Source: Daucus carota subsp. sativus
Lineage: Eukaryota > Streptophyta > Magnoliopsida > Apiales > Apiaceae
Length of the DNA: 64,000 nucleotides
Assembly (NCBI RefSeq): GCF_001625215.2
Contig: NC_030387.2
Location: 5,422,501 to 5,486,500 of the forward strand
Direction of reading: 5' to 3'
How positions within the stretch are numbered: position 1 is the first letter of the stretch; each line of letters starts with the position of its first letter. Positions 1-16,148 of this stretch are shown piece after piece. The translations under genes were made by a program, and so were the position numbers. The notes beneath the pieces are model-generated. The model worked only from the letters and a program-made list of their open reading frames with translations. It did not search any database and had not been told where the DNA came from.

Positions 1-439
1 TTGACTTGGCAAGTGGTTACATATTTGTTTTATGAGTAGTACTTCTCGAAGACAGAGAAGGATGATTATCTGAGAGATGATGAGAGTATCACTGAATATA
101 TGACGAGATTTATCAGGTGGGTAGGATTTGCTGGGATTATTGCAAGGAACACAACACAACAGACAAAAAAGTTTAAATGAGGGTTGAAGTCGGCTCTCAG
201 GATGTCTATCATTTCTTCCATATTTCAGAATGCGATAGAGGTAGTTGATGCAACGAAGAATGTTGAGAAAGAACGCATAGATTTAGGGACCAACAAATCT
301 CTGAGTAGTCAAAAAAAAAGAAAGATATGATCAGCAGATTATACCGCAAGGTACACAGTGGTATGTAGGTCAGATGAGTCAGAAGGGAAAGTGGCGTTGA
401 CAGAATCAGAATAGAGGAGATCATTTAGCTTCTGACATA

Positions 440-665
440 CTCCCTCCGTCCCATTTTATTTGAACCACTTTCCTTTTTTAAATGTCCTAAAAGGAATGAA
501 CCTTCTATTTGTAGCATCTTTTTAAGATTATTATGACCACACATTCATGAACTACACTCATTTAATATTCACTAATTCTACTTATGTGGTTGAAAGTGAG
601 TCAAGTATTCATTTCTTAAAAACCGCGCTAGTTAAACAAGGTCAAACAAAATGGGACGACATGAG
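440..665. mobile_element. Stowaway-type MITE
   Basis: The element starts with the Tc1/mariner Stowaway terminus CTCCCTCCGTCCCATTTTA and ends in its degraded inverse (CAAAATGGGACGAC...). It is flanked by TA on both sides (438-439, 666-667). It has no coding capacity and sits inside the gag fossil. Confidence 0.75.
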
Positions 666-683
666 TAACCAATATGGTGGTCA

Positions 684-1567
684 TAGGGATGGCAGAAAAA
701 TCCGATCCGAATGGATACCCGACCGTTTCGATTCGAATGGATTTTATCGAACCCGACCGTTTAGATTTGGATTTGGATTTAATTTTTAGACCCGAACGAG
801 TTTGGATTTGGATTTGGATATTAGGTATTCCGTATCGAAACCCGACCCGAAATCCAAATCCGATCCGAACCCGATCCAAACCCGAAACCCGAAAAAAAAT
901 CCGAATAATATATATTATATTATATATTTATATATATCATATATATTATTTATAATTTTTTGAATCATGATATATATATTATTTAATTTATTAAAATATA
1001 TATTAAACTAATATACTAAGTTAAGTATATGTCAGTCACGTGCAAATGCAATTCAAGCAGGCACTCTCACTCGCGAGCCTCTCACACAGACATAAGCACA
1101 TGAATCCCTAATTTCAACATTCAAATCACCGCCTTCAACTTTCAAGTGGCCGCCTGCGTCGTGGAACTCCGATGTCCGCTACTTTATCTCCGAGTCCGTG
1201 GTTTGCCTCCGCCTACAACTTCTCCATTTCATAATTCAAACATCCTAGATTTCTTTCCTCTTAATCAAACTACTTGTATTGATTATGATACTTTGATTCT
1301 GATATGAGTGTATCTAATCGAACGCTAGATTTATGTTGATTGAGTGTATCTTCGGGTGCTTTTTAGTTCAATTATCATTTAATAATTTTTTTCACAAATT
1401 CGGGTTTGGTTAAAACCCGAACCCGATCCGAAATCCGTTGGATCGGGTTCGGGTTTTGTTTTTCAAATCCGTTCGGGTTTGGATCGGGTTCGGGTTTGGT
1501 GAAAATTTTCGGGTTCGGGTTTGGATATCACAAATATCCGAACCGATCCGACCCGTTGCCATCCCTA
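684..1567. mobile_element. hAT-like MITE with perfect 8-bp TSD
   Basis: An 884-bp element with ends TAGGGATGGCA...TGCCATCCCTA, flanked by a perfect 8-bp target duplication GGTGGTCA (676-683 and 1568-1575). An 8-bp duplication is the hAT hallmark. Both ends carry dense subterminal runs of CGGGTTCGGGTTT / GATCCGAACCCG. The middle (about 1030-1380) is unique and could be a leftover of a parental transposase promoter or a captured piece. The short ORFs inside are products of the repeats. Confidence 0.85.
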
Positions 1568-2157
1568 GGTGGTCATAGACAAAACAAGTGATCAGGGACA
1601 AATTCAACAGTTTCAGCAGCAACCTAGATAGTGGCAAGAGGGACAAGGATAAGGACGTTATCCAGTGTGTGGGGGTACCTCAATATGATTCTGATGGCTC
1701 CTTGTGTTATATGTGGTGGACATTATCCGGGAAGAACTTGTTATACACAGACTGAGACATGTTTTTTGTGTGGTTCGTTGGATCATATGACAAAGGATTG
1801 TATACTATTTCACGTAATAATGGTGGTGGAGGTAGTGACAGTGGAGGTCAACATGATCAGCAGAATCCTACAGATAGAGTCTTTGCATTGACTTATTCTC
1901 AAGTAACAACTAATCCAGTGCTGTTTTTGAAATAATTTTTGTGAGTACACGTGATACTTATTTGTTATTGGTTCGACTCATTCTATGATGTCCATATCAT
2001 ATTAATTCACATGTTCACTCTTAACGTGATCGAGCACACATATAAACAAAAATCTATCTCCATTCATATCAATTAAGACCGATGATACATACAAATTCGC
2101 TCTAATTTAATTAGCAATTATGTTCACCGTATTTATTACTCCCCCTGTTTGCAAAAG

Positions 2158-3340
2158 TGATAGAGTATATATTTACATATATTCTAGGTGATTTTATTCT
2201 CATATTTAATTGTATTTTGCATTTAATTAGATTTTTATTTAATAGATTTTAATGTTTTATTGCAGGAAGCAAGGAGTTCCTAAACTTTGAAGGAATTGGA
2301 ATAAAAAGCTTAATTTGGAGATTTATTTGAAGGAAATTCGGATTTGTTGGATTGCTTGCACATGACTCACTGTTTGGGCCATATCTTGAGTTCTAGAAGT
2401 CAGAATTGGGTGATCTTACAGCCCACACGAAGCTTGGATAATTTTCTTTAATTCAGAGATGGTCCAGTATCCAAAATCCAACAGAATCAGCCCAGAAACA
2501 GGACAGAAAAGTCAGCTACGAATTTTCCTTGAATCCAATTTTGTTTGGGAAACTGTTTTGTATTTCCTTGTAAGCATTAAAATCATATATATATTAGGAG
2601 AATAGACATTAGAGAGAATAGTATTGTATAATTAGGTTAGGTTAAAAACACTTTGTCTCTTCTTCTTCAAGACTTCGGGATTGAAGAATCCATTGTATAA
2701 TCTATCTTTATTTTCTTTTTTATATTTATTATGCTAGAGTAGATTTTATTCTAGAGTTGAGTTGAACCCTAGTTGTGGTTGATGCATGATTTTTGATGAT
2801 CTCTGGTTGATTATGTTATTTTCTCTTGCTTATTGAGTTGTGCTGATTAACAATTACAGGTCAGACGTGATTGTGTGTATTGTTTGAACCGACATGAACT
2901 TCTCCATGGAAATAGGTAGAAGGAATTGTTTGGAAGCTAGGATGCTGTGTTTAATGTCTCTAAACTGCATGATACCATGAAAATAGGTTTGATTGTATTT
3001 TAGAGAAGCCATTAATACTCGGGAGAGGTTACTGGTATTTTATAGGGCGCATCTTTCCTCTTGGGTAATTTATCTGATTAATTGGGGGAGAAAATCATAA
3101 TTGCATTAATTCATGCTAGTGGGGATACTTGATTCTAGATATTTTTAGTTAATTGATTTCTAGATTTTATTTGTATTAGTTTAATAATCTTTCAATATTT
3201 TTATTGTGTTACTTGTTAGTTGGATTAAATCAAGAATAACTAGTGTTTGATACGTTTGTCTCTGTGGGAACGACTCTGACTTACCCTACTACATAATTAG
3301 GAGGTTTGTTAGATATTTATTATTTGATAGGCACGCGACA
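2158..3340 (+). mobile_element. lone LTR (fossil), probably Ty3/gypsy
   Basis: A 1.18-kb block starting TGATAGAG and ending GCACGCGACA (TG...CA). Its tail GTCTCTGTGGGAACGACTC is typical of plant Ty3/gypsy LTR ends next to the primer site. No matching partner LTR or internal region is seen in the window, so it is a solo LTR or a cut-off LTR. No clear target duplication is visible, so the exact ends are uncertain. The 1956-2157 stretch before it is degraded retroelement-like sequence. Confidence 0.5.
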
Positions 3341-3403
3341 GCCTTGTCAAAAAGAATGTTGTTTAAGAGTTTTGCACAGATAAGCTTCCAAATAGAAGAC
3401 TAA

Positions 3404-3867
3404 GAGGGGTGTATTGGATTGAGATTTTAAAGCATTTTTTTGCATTCATGAAATCCGAGGGTATTCGATTGGGATTGTTTGAAATCCATTAAAATCTTGA
3501 GGTATTCAATTGGGATTTTAAACTATGCTACAAAATCTAGTGGTATTCAATTGGGATTTTAAATTATGCATTAAAATCCGATGGTATTCAATTGGGATTG
3601 TTTAAAATCCATTAAAATCTGATGGTATTCAAATGCTGATGGATTTTTTTTCATTTCATAAAATGATGGATTTTGTGGCATTCTTCAGTGTATTTTAAGT
3701 TTTTTGAAATCCCACCAAATTCAATGGGATTTTGAAGCATTGTACCTAAATCCTATCAACTCTGCGACATTTCATCAAGAATCCGCAAAAAATCAAAATC
3801 CCATACAATCCATTAAAATCCATAGACTAAAAACAATGCATTAAAATCCCAATCGAATACACCCCGT
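3404..3867. mobile_element. Tourist-like (PIF/Harbinger) MITE
   Basis: The terminal inverted repeats are GAGGGGTGTATTGGATT and the inverse of AATCGAATACACCCCGT. They are flanked by TAA on both sides (3401-3403, 3868-3870), the 3-bp duplication expected of PIF/Harbinger. The interior is filled with imperfect repeats of GGTATTCAATTGGGATTTTAA in both orientations. It is non-coding. Confidence 0.75.
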
Positions 3868-3998
3868 TAAATGGATAAAGTTGGAAACACCTGATCATTT
3901 GTTTTTGATAATAGAGAGCGACAATTAATAAAAAAAATAAAGAAAAACTTCTAAAACGTGGTGAATCAATTTTTTGGGTGGCCGAAAAACGTGAGAAC

Positions 3999-4592
3999 TA
4001 GGGATGGCAACGGGTCGGACTGGGTCGGGTTTCTTGAGTTCAGACCCAATCCATTATATTTCGGTTCGGTTCGGTTCGGGTCCGGATCCGGGTCCAGAAA
4101 ATGAAGATCCAGATTCGATCTATCGTTTTTTTTCGGGTTTCGGTTCGGGTTCGGGTCTATTTCGGATATTTAAAAAAAATAAAATCAAATAAAAATTAAA
4201 ATATTGATGTAATGAATATAAAATATTATTTTTATTATATTTAGATTTTTTAACGCACAATAATTGAGATTCATAAAATATTGATGAAATGAATATAAAT
4301 TCTATATTACACATATACAATTAAGTAAAATGTTTATATTCATACATAATAATTCATAATATTTCAATATATATATATTTTATATCTAACATATAACATA
4401 TAAATATATTTTGTATCAGGTTTTTATCGGGTTTCGGGTCGGGTCTCAGTTTGGAATAACTGAGACCAAATCTTTTCACATCTAAAATTAAGATCCACTT
4501 CCGAATCTAAATCCAAAAAAATTGGATTCGGGTGGATCCAATCAGATCGGAACGTATCTAATATCCATCGGTCGGGTAAAATTACAATTCCA
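3999..4592. mobile_element. degraded hAT-like MITE, same family as 684-1567
   Basis: The left end TAGGGATGGCAACGGGTCGG matches the 684-1567 element. The body has the same GGTTCGGGTTCGGG subterminal repeats. The right end is eroded (around ACAATTCCA at 4584-4592), and the expected 8-bp duplication is no longer clear. It is older than the 684 copy. Confidence 0.6.
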
Positions 4593-4822
4593 GTTGAGCC
4601 CAGGAATCTAGCAGCACTACTGTTTTATGATAGATATGTCTCGTACCTACGTCACCTACATATTTGTTTACTTGACAGAACCACAAATGCATCTCCAAGT
4701 ACTAACACAACATATATGGCACGCTTGTGACCTCGCCTCCGTTATCGAGGCCGACCCCTCTTTTGTTTCTTTCTCTACCAGTCCTAGTCCTTGTTTCTAA
4801 TTATATACATTCCCATTTCACC

Positions 4823-7800
4823 ATGCTTGTATTGCTGCCTCTCGCCGGCGGCATTACGCCGGCGACACACCCGGCTTCTAAAAACTCACTCATTCCTCCA
4901 CGACGTCGTATTCTCGTTGTATCTGCCGCAGATAGCAACATCTTTCCGTCATTTATCCCGAAACAAGTGGAGAAAGTTAAAGATTTACATGCTCAGAAGA
5001 TGGCCTCAAGAATGCAGCAACTCCCCGTTCAGGTGTTGCTTACATACATTTGTCTCTTAATCATGTTTATTTGCTTAAATGTTTATGCATTTGTGTACAA
5101 AATGTTAATTACTTGTCTATGAATACTATATAAATGTGGAAATTTCCCAATTTAGCATTGGCCATTGGGTGTATCTATTTTGGGTTTCTTCTTTTGCACT
5201 TTCAAAATTTTAAGATTTTTCAAGCCAAATTATGAGTTCAGATATGTCGTAAAATGAACAAGTTTCCTACCAAGTATTTTTACTTATATGTGAAATTTAT
5301 GCTTTAAGTTTAAGTTATAAGGGTTTAACAAAAGTTCATAAACAGTACTTTAAACTTGTCAAATCATTTATACATTCTCCCTGTGAAATAGAACTTAATT
5401 GCGATTGATGTTTGACCAAAATCAAGGAATCATCAATCTAGTACAAGTTTAATTATTTCCAAAGAGCAAAGTGTTACTTAGTAGTCAACTTAAGCATGAC
5501 AACATTCTTGCAAGCTTTGGACTCTTTGGCTGCTTAAATTAGTTACAGGCTGGAGGTATTCTTAGACGCTCGATTTTTGGATATTTAAGTGCTACAGATA
5601 TTATTGTACAGTTGATATAACTTATTACCTCTATAACCTCTTTTGTCATGAGTGAGGTCACTGGGGTGCAACCGATGTAAGTAACTAATTGAACTTCTGT
5701 TGTCACGACACAGCGGTGGCGGCCGGTGCCCCACTTGTAATAGTTGAAGCACTTTATACATAAGCAGGTCATGTCTGGAAATGAGACCATATTCTGTATG
5801 GATTACTATTTATAGAGGCAGTGACACTGTCTGTTTAAGGGTCCCTGACCAGTGATAATTTCAATTCTTTCCTTTGGATTCAAAAATTCATTACTTTCAT
5901 GTGACAAATGGTATGTAAAATTTTTCAGTATATTGTTGGAACAGTTTCGTATCCAGATTTTTCATAAAGACTGAATGAGATACAGTCTGTAGGGACAACT
6001 AGTTTGATTAATGCAGCACTACCCGACACTGATCATGTACAAGTATGGTAGATTATTTACTGCAGTGTCCAAGTTGTCAAATAGGTTTCGTATCTCGTTT
6101 TCATACTCTGATCCTAATCGTCCCTTTTAAAGCATTAAGCAAACCATGTGCTTAAAACTGATCATTATCCTAATTGTTCATTTTATTACGTTAAGCAAAA
6201 CACATGCTTAAAACTGTCTATGATACATAACACTAATGAAATTAGATTAATACATATTTCAAATTAGGTTGGTAGATATCAAAAGATCTGTAGAGTATAT
6301 CAGTTGAATCCACAAATTTGTTGCATTTCTGTTGTTCTTACCTAATTTTTTTTATTACATACTATGTAGTTGTCTTCAGCATTGGTACATCAAGATTCTA
6401 TTGTATAAGTTGTTGCTTTTATCCAAGGTCGTCTCTAACATATGGTCCATCTCACCATTGTAGCTTAGTGGCTTAAACAAGCCTATATTGAGTAGCTGTG
6501 TGAGGCCTATTGTACTTGCTAAAACAAATCCGTTGGTTCTTTTACATGGTTTTGACAGGTCAGGAGTACATTAACATACACTCATATAAATTTTATTTTT
6601 GGTAATTACACGCACTCATATTGTCGCTTACGAAAGAAATGCTTCTCACTAGTATATATTGGTTCTTATTCCGCAGCTCCTGTTTAGAGTGGAGATACAC
6701 ATTGCCGTTGCTTGAGGATGCTAATTTGGAAGCATGGGTGGTTGACATTCTTGGTTGGGGGTTTTCAGACTTAGGTTAGCTCTTCAAGTTTTATGTAACA
6801 TTACAAATCAGTATGATAATATCTGAAATGTTTTTTCAATCATTTCATGTTTTGATCTTTACTTTTATGCTAGAAAGTCGTCCAGCGTGTACAGTGGTTT
6901 CCAAGCGTGAACATCTGTATCAGGTGCTTAACTCTCTTCCTCAGTAGATAATTTTGTAACCTTTAACTTCCATCGACATATATTAGAACCTACGTTACAT
7001 ATTTTAAATGCCATTTAAGTGAAATGGCTGGCTGAATAGTATAGAATCTGCATCCATTTCACTGTTCGGTTTTTTAAAGTTATCTTTTATAGTGATATAG
7101 ACTGATGCCAAATTTCGGTTTTTGCTGGCTTCCCTAATATTGCATGGAATATCTAGTTAAATTGCACAGAACCTATAATTTATCTTGAAACACATGAGCA
7201 ATGTTATTTTCTCAGTTTTGGAAGTCCTACATTAAAAGGCCTATGATACTAGTTGGACCCAGCCTTGGAGCAGCTGTTGCAATTGACTTTGCAGTCAACC
7301 ATCCTGAAGCTGTAAGTTAATATGACTCTGTTGTTAAATTTACTGCAGCATAATTTCTAATGAAGTGTTTCTATTTTAATTTTTCAGGTTGATAAGCTGA
7401 TTCTGATTGATGCAAGTGTTTATGCAGAAGGTACAGGAAACCTCTCTAAGTTGCCTAAAGTTGTAGCCTATGCTGGGGTGAGTCTTCCATTGTAACTTAT
7501 AGGTGTACTTGGTAGTCTTTCATATATTATACAAGTGCTAATACATTAATCTCTCTTGTCAGGTTTATTTCTTAAAGAGTTTCCTACTGCGGTTCTACGC
7601 AACTAATTTAACTTTCAATGGTATACCTTTTGATACCTGTTTAGACTGGTCTCATGTAAGTACTTATTTAGAAGATAGAAATAAAAAACTAACTCATGGT
7701 TCTATTTTTGCTTTATCTTTATATTTGTTTTCCACCATGTTTTTAGTGCAACGTAATCATTTTCTTATTGTGTTACTAGATTGGTCGTTTACATTGTCTA

Positions 7801-9284
7801 TTACCCTGGTGGGTGGACACAACAGTAACTTTTATGAATAGTGGGGGTTATAATGTTCGCAACCTCATAAAACAGGTATGGTTTTTTCCAGTACAGTTAT
7901 AAGCATCTTGTCTGTATATATATTCTCATGGCTACAGGATGCACCTTACTTGTGGATTCTATTTCTATAACCTGTGCAATGCACCGTAGATGCTTTTGTT
8001 ATGTTGTGGACTATATAGTTTCATTGAAGATATATTTAATTGAATTTATATCCTCTTTTTTGTGAAGGAATCATATTCTCTTAATAACAAATAAATATCA
8101 TATTATGTTTTGTAGTTGTGAGTAGTTGAGACTTGTGCTTACCACACACACAATATATTTCTTTTGTTTGCTGGGAATTGAACCCTTGATCTTCCTTAAA
8201 ATTCTTAGATTTTTTTTAAATTTTTTAATTTGGGGTAGTGCAATACACAGACCAGATAAGTCTCTCGTGATAATTATATACAGGCTATAATGTAGTAGCA
8301 TGTGATGCACAATCTTTTGAATCCAAAAGATGGCCATCGTATATTCTCAAGAGATCTGAAAATAATAATTTGTTAATTTTGATAATTATTTTTTGGCATA
8401 TTTTTTACACGAATTAACTTATTTTTATTTTTACTATTCCTCCTGCTGCTTGTGCTGTTTTTTTTGTTTGCCTTGTTTGCTTAAGTACTTCGGCATCCTC
8501 CATTCTTTGTTCCGGGCTAATACACCATTCTTCCCTGCTTGGTGCTAGCTTTGACTTTATTCAAATGTCTCTACAGTGTACGGTCCTAATGTTTTGTCTA
8601 ATGGTTTTTTGCACACATAATGTTATAATTGATACCTTGACTTCTACTGAGTAATAATTACTATCTTTTGCACATACCATTATAAGTTGAATAAATGTTT
8701 CATGCCTACCTCTCTAAGTAGAATTTCAGTTGAAATCCATCTCAAACCTCAAAGTTTTATTTTGGTTTGACAACTGTCTATTGTTTTTCATACCAATCAA
8801 TCGGCAAAGTAATATATCAAGGATATTCTTTTGTCCCAATAACCGTGGAAAAGATGTAGAGAATTTCAGTATTTCACATTTGGGCCTGTTAATTTTGTAA
8901 TCAATTGAAGTAGAATTACATAGAATCTTCTGATGTGTTTAGTATGTGTCTGTGCAGGTAAAGCATGAAACACTTATAATTTGGGGTGAAGATGACCAAA
9001 TTGTAGACAACAGGCTTGCAGTAGTATGTACTTTCCTAAGTTGTGTTTCCATATTACTTGGGTTTGGATTCTAGTAATAAGAACCAAGCTAAAGTTTTCT
9101 TTTATGGTATATTTACCCATGCTACTTGATTTCCGATATGCAGAGATTGCACTGTGAACTTGCAAATGCAATACTACGTCAAATACCAGATTGCGGCCAT
9201 ATCCCACATGTAGAAAAGCCAAAAGATGCTGCCAAGTTGATTATGGAGTTTGTTAAAGCCGAGTCTCTTGTACTCACTAGGTAA
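4823..9284 (+). CDS. alpha/beta hydrolase-fold protein, probably plastid-targeted
   Basis: Ten exons give a continuous 344-residue protein: 4823-5032, 6464-6558, 6677-6774, 6874-6923, 7216-7311, 7388-7477, 7563-7655, 7780-7875, 8958-9023, 9144-9284. All junctions are GT-AG and phases agree. The hydrolase core shows the oxyanion tract VLLHGFD, the nucleophile elbow GPSLGA (Ser about 167), the acid in WGEDDQ (Asp about 288) and the His in CGHIPHVEKP (about 317). The first exon is Ser/Arg-rich without a strong hydrophobic core, like a chloroplast transit peptide. I chose the ATG at 4823; the longer upstream frame opens only with GTG. It belongs to the family of plant hydrolases annotated as alpha/beta-hydrolases superfamily proteins, and its substrate is unknown. 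Exon 2 is the least certain exon. The 1.4-kb first intron and the 1.1-kb eighth intron hold no other gene that I can see. Confidence 0.85.
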
Positions 9285-9828
9285 TAGGATAATTTGGATA
9301 TCGGGACAGATGGTTAGCGTCTGTTAATCTTTTCATTAAATAAAAGCTCAGTAGGTTTTTTGGTATTTTATGTTTACTGTTTTTACTCTGTTGGTAATGC
9401 ATGTATAGCCATCATCTTCTGAATAATTGTGACCTGGTTTTTAAATGTACAGTGTTCTTGGAACATGTTTTTACCTGTTTTTCTCTGGTATAAATGGACA
9501 CTCCTGTAATCTGCCAGGATTATTGACACCAGGATAGCTGGGAATTGTGCTGTTAATCTTTTTATCTATTGCAAGCTACATAGCTTAACTGGTCTTCCTT
9601 TTTTCTTTGTTCTGTATATCAATGTATAGTCATCTTCCAAATTTATGTGGTCCGTTTTTAAATGTACAGCCTTATTCAGACATGTTTTAACCTGGTTTTC
9701 TTTGCGTCCCTTTCTGCAAGTATTGAAGTCATGGAGCTTAAAGGGTATTTTTCATGTCTTGCTACTGTAAACGAATCAGATATTTGACATTCTTGCTTTC
9801 TGGTTGTGCATCACTACCACATTCAAAG

Positions 9829-10689
9829 TAGGGGTGTCGATGGATCGGATTTGGATCGGATCACCCTTAATCCATATCCTGATCCGTCTAATTTTATCGG
9901 ATTCGGATTCGGATCGGATTATAGGCGGATTTTTTAGAACATGATCCATATCCGGATCCATAGGATTATCGGATTTTCGGATCGGAGCTCCGCTCCATGT
10001 ATATTTTGAAAAATAAAAATTAAAAAGCGAAGTTATATAAAGCACACATCAGTAATTCAGTACACATTAATCCATTCTCTGAAAAGTTATAACATTACAA
10101 ATGTTTAAAGGAAACTTAAATTAAAATAAAACAATGGCATGCAGTCTGTGACTTCTGTTGGTGAGCAGGATTGCAGGAAGCCAAGAACCAAGCAACTGGC
10201 GAACAGATACTGCAAAAAAAGCAAACAAAAAAAATAATGTTCATTAGTTACCATCAAAGCATATTTCTATTAATGATCTAATTATGCCAAGTTGCAGACA
10301 ACTAGATAATTTAGCAAACCACCAGACCAGAGCATATATTCAGCAAACTACCTATTCAGCCGCAAATAATAAGGTGCAAATTAGCCGCAAATAATAAGGT
10401 GCAAGACCCATTTATCTAATTTACATTATTTACTTTTATATATAATGTAGTAGTTAAGTATTATATATAATATATATATTATAAATAAATAAATATATAA
10501 ATATAAAAGTCGGATCGGATTATTTTCGGATCGGATCATATTAAATCCATATCCTATACATATCGGATCGGATTTTTTTCGGATCGGATTTTTTTCGGAT
10601 CGGATTTTATTTTAGATGATCCATATCCGCTCCATTAGCTCTAGGATCGGACCGGGTCGGACCGGATATCCGCTCCATTGACAGCCCTA
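9829..10689. mobile_element. hAT-like MITE (GGATCGGAT family) with perfect 8-bp TSD
   Basis: An 861-bp element, TAGGGGTGTCGATGGATCGG...CCATTGACAGCCCTA, flanked by a perfect ATTCAAAG duplication (9821-9828, 10690-10697). Subterminal GGATCGGATT repeats occupy both ends, with AT-rich unique sequence between. It lies about 540 bp past the hydrolase stop codon. Its layout parallels the 684 element but the repeat motif differs, so it is a related but separate family. Confidence 0.85.
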
Positions 10690-10756
10690 ATTCAAAGCCA
10701 AGAGCCTGTTGAAACTGACAGGAGTAATATGTGCTCAGCAGAAGTGAGGCATATAA

Positions 10757-10950
10757 GAGCATCTCCAATGGGGTGCTAACTAAAGTTGCTTAAAATGACA
10801 AATCATCAAAAGAATTACTGTACTATTTTATTTTCTCTCTCTTTATTGGCACTTTTGGCAACTTTCACGAGAGTGCCATGTCATATCATGACACATATTA
10901 TGACACATGGCACTTTAGCACTTTTTTTGGGAATCACATTGGAGTTGCTC
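10757..10950. mobile_element. short Tourist-like MITE
   Basis: 194 bp with ends GAGCATCTCCAATGGGGTGC and ATTGGAGTTGCTC, flanked by TAA (10754-10756, 10951-10953). This is a common plant PIF/Harbinger MITE terminus. It is non-coding. Confidence 0.7.
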
Positions 10951-11772
10951 TAATTGAAGAAAACGTTAGAAATGCTGTTCTCAGCTCCAGGATTTGAATA
11001 AATTCTGCATAAATGTAGACAATTGTACACTTATTTTTGAAAAATATATATACAAATATATGATTTTATTTTTTGACAAATATGGCTTATAACCTTACAA
11101 GTGAGTATATGTTCTCAAAAATCTCAGGGTAAGCCAGTGTCGAATCCAAGTTCTGGGACGACAGAGAATAAACTCTTAAACACTGACCTGGGATGATGAA
11201 CATCTGGGATGATGAACATATGATTAGTTGAATGATTATTTGTATTTATTATATTAGCCGGTACGCCACGTTGATTTAGTGATGGCATCCATAAAATGCC
11301 ACAAAGCGATGCTTAGGAACTGTCCCTGCTATATTTACTCTGTTTTCTTGTTCTTGTTTGGAATCCAAGAATAGATATCAGGATTTGGGATAAAATAAGC
11401 ATAAAAAATAGAAATTGCAAATTATCTTAAAATCCTAGTCATAGTTTATTGTTAAATAGAGGAATCAACGTGCATTAAAAAAAGATAATATGAAACTTTA
11501 AATCAGAGAGAACATTCTTTTCATTAATAATAAATAAGACGAAAAATTGTCATCCAAAATCCAGAATTTTGTCTTAATATAAAGTTTCTCAAGTCATAAT
11601 AATGTAAGGCCGAATAAGTGAATTAATATATTTTGGTGGCGCATGGGAAAGATCGAGACATTTGCATAGGAGTATATTCTAAACAACATGCATACACATA
11701 CACTTAGTTTTCATAAACATTTCTACTTTCTTCATTTAAAATCCAATATTCTTACACACTGAAATCTGAAGT
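10951..11772. other. intergenic, no gene seen
   Basis: AT-rich spacer between the Tourist-like MITE and the beta-glucosidase gene. I see no exon, RNA gene or repeat array in it. The last 150 bases presumably hold the promoter and 5' UTR of the GH1 gene. Confidence 0.5.
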
Positions 11773-15558
<3,786 letters not shown>

Positions 15559-16148
15559 TGCAACTGAGCCTAAAACATCAGTAAATTCACTCATTCAAAG
15601 ATTGTAAAAACCATCTTTTCGGGAACTTGCAATATAATGTGCTTCTCCGCATTGATAAACATTGGCAAGGCATAATCTGTTCTGAAACTATCCTTAAAAT
15701 CTAAAACAAACCAGTGTTACATAAATCTTGACCTAATATCAGATAACATGAATTAGAGGGTTATATTGAAAAAACATCGATATTGTTGCAACTTATATCA
15801 AAATCAAAATCATATTGATAATGACAAATTAAACAGCTCGTTGGTATTGGAAAAAGTTTACAGGGGTGAACCAGATGGAAATAGCCAAAATCATTCGATG
15901 ATTTGGTTTGTTTTCTAACAACTCAGGGAATAAAATCCTGCTCTTTGTAAAGGATTATGTTGCTTGATTATCTATATATAAAACTCATAAGGGTTATAGG
16001 AATACCATGACTGAAGATTTATTTTTTCCTGCACATCCAAAGGACACTATGCACTCTGCTTAAAAGTAAGAGGCATTTAAAAGATGCACAGATCCTCTGA
16101 TGGAATAGAATGGCCAAAAGTGGCAAAGTGCAAGCCAAAAATAGGAAA
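15559..16148. other. convergent 3' spacer
   Basis: 590 bp between the stop codons of the GH1 gene (+) and MPP-beta (-). It should hold both 3' UTRs. No other feature is seen. Confidence 0.6.

Larger units (their letters stand above)
1..1955 (+). mobile_element. Ty3/gypsy gag-region fossil
   Basis: Remnant of an LTR retrotransposon gag region. The first 420 bases read like a plant Ty3/gypsy gag core (tract around DYLRDDESITEY). The region resumes at about 1576 and reaches a CCHC zinc knuckle near 1735-1800 (CFLCGSLDHMTKDC). It is clearly broken, with several disabling changes. It is also split by two DNA transposons, a Stowaway MITE (440-665) and a hAT-like MITE (684-1567), so it is older than both. 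The left end lies outside the window. The family assignment rests on the gag core and knuckle only. Confidence 0.7.

Noticed and set aside
547-955. Short frames on both strands in the first 1.6 kb
   Set aside because: They lie within the MITEs and come from their repetitive CG-rich subterminal sequences; no domain and poor composition.
4727-4822. N-terminal extension of the alpha/beta hydrolase
   Set aside because: The longer frame opens with GTG, not ATG; the ATG at 4823 gives a plausible transit peptide.
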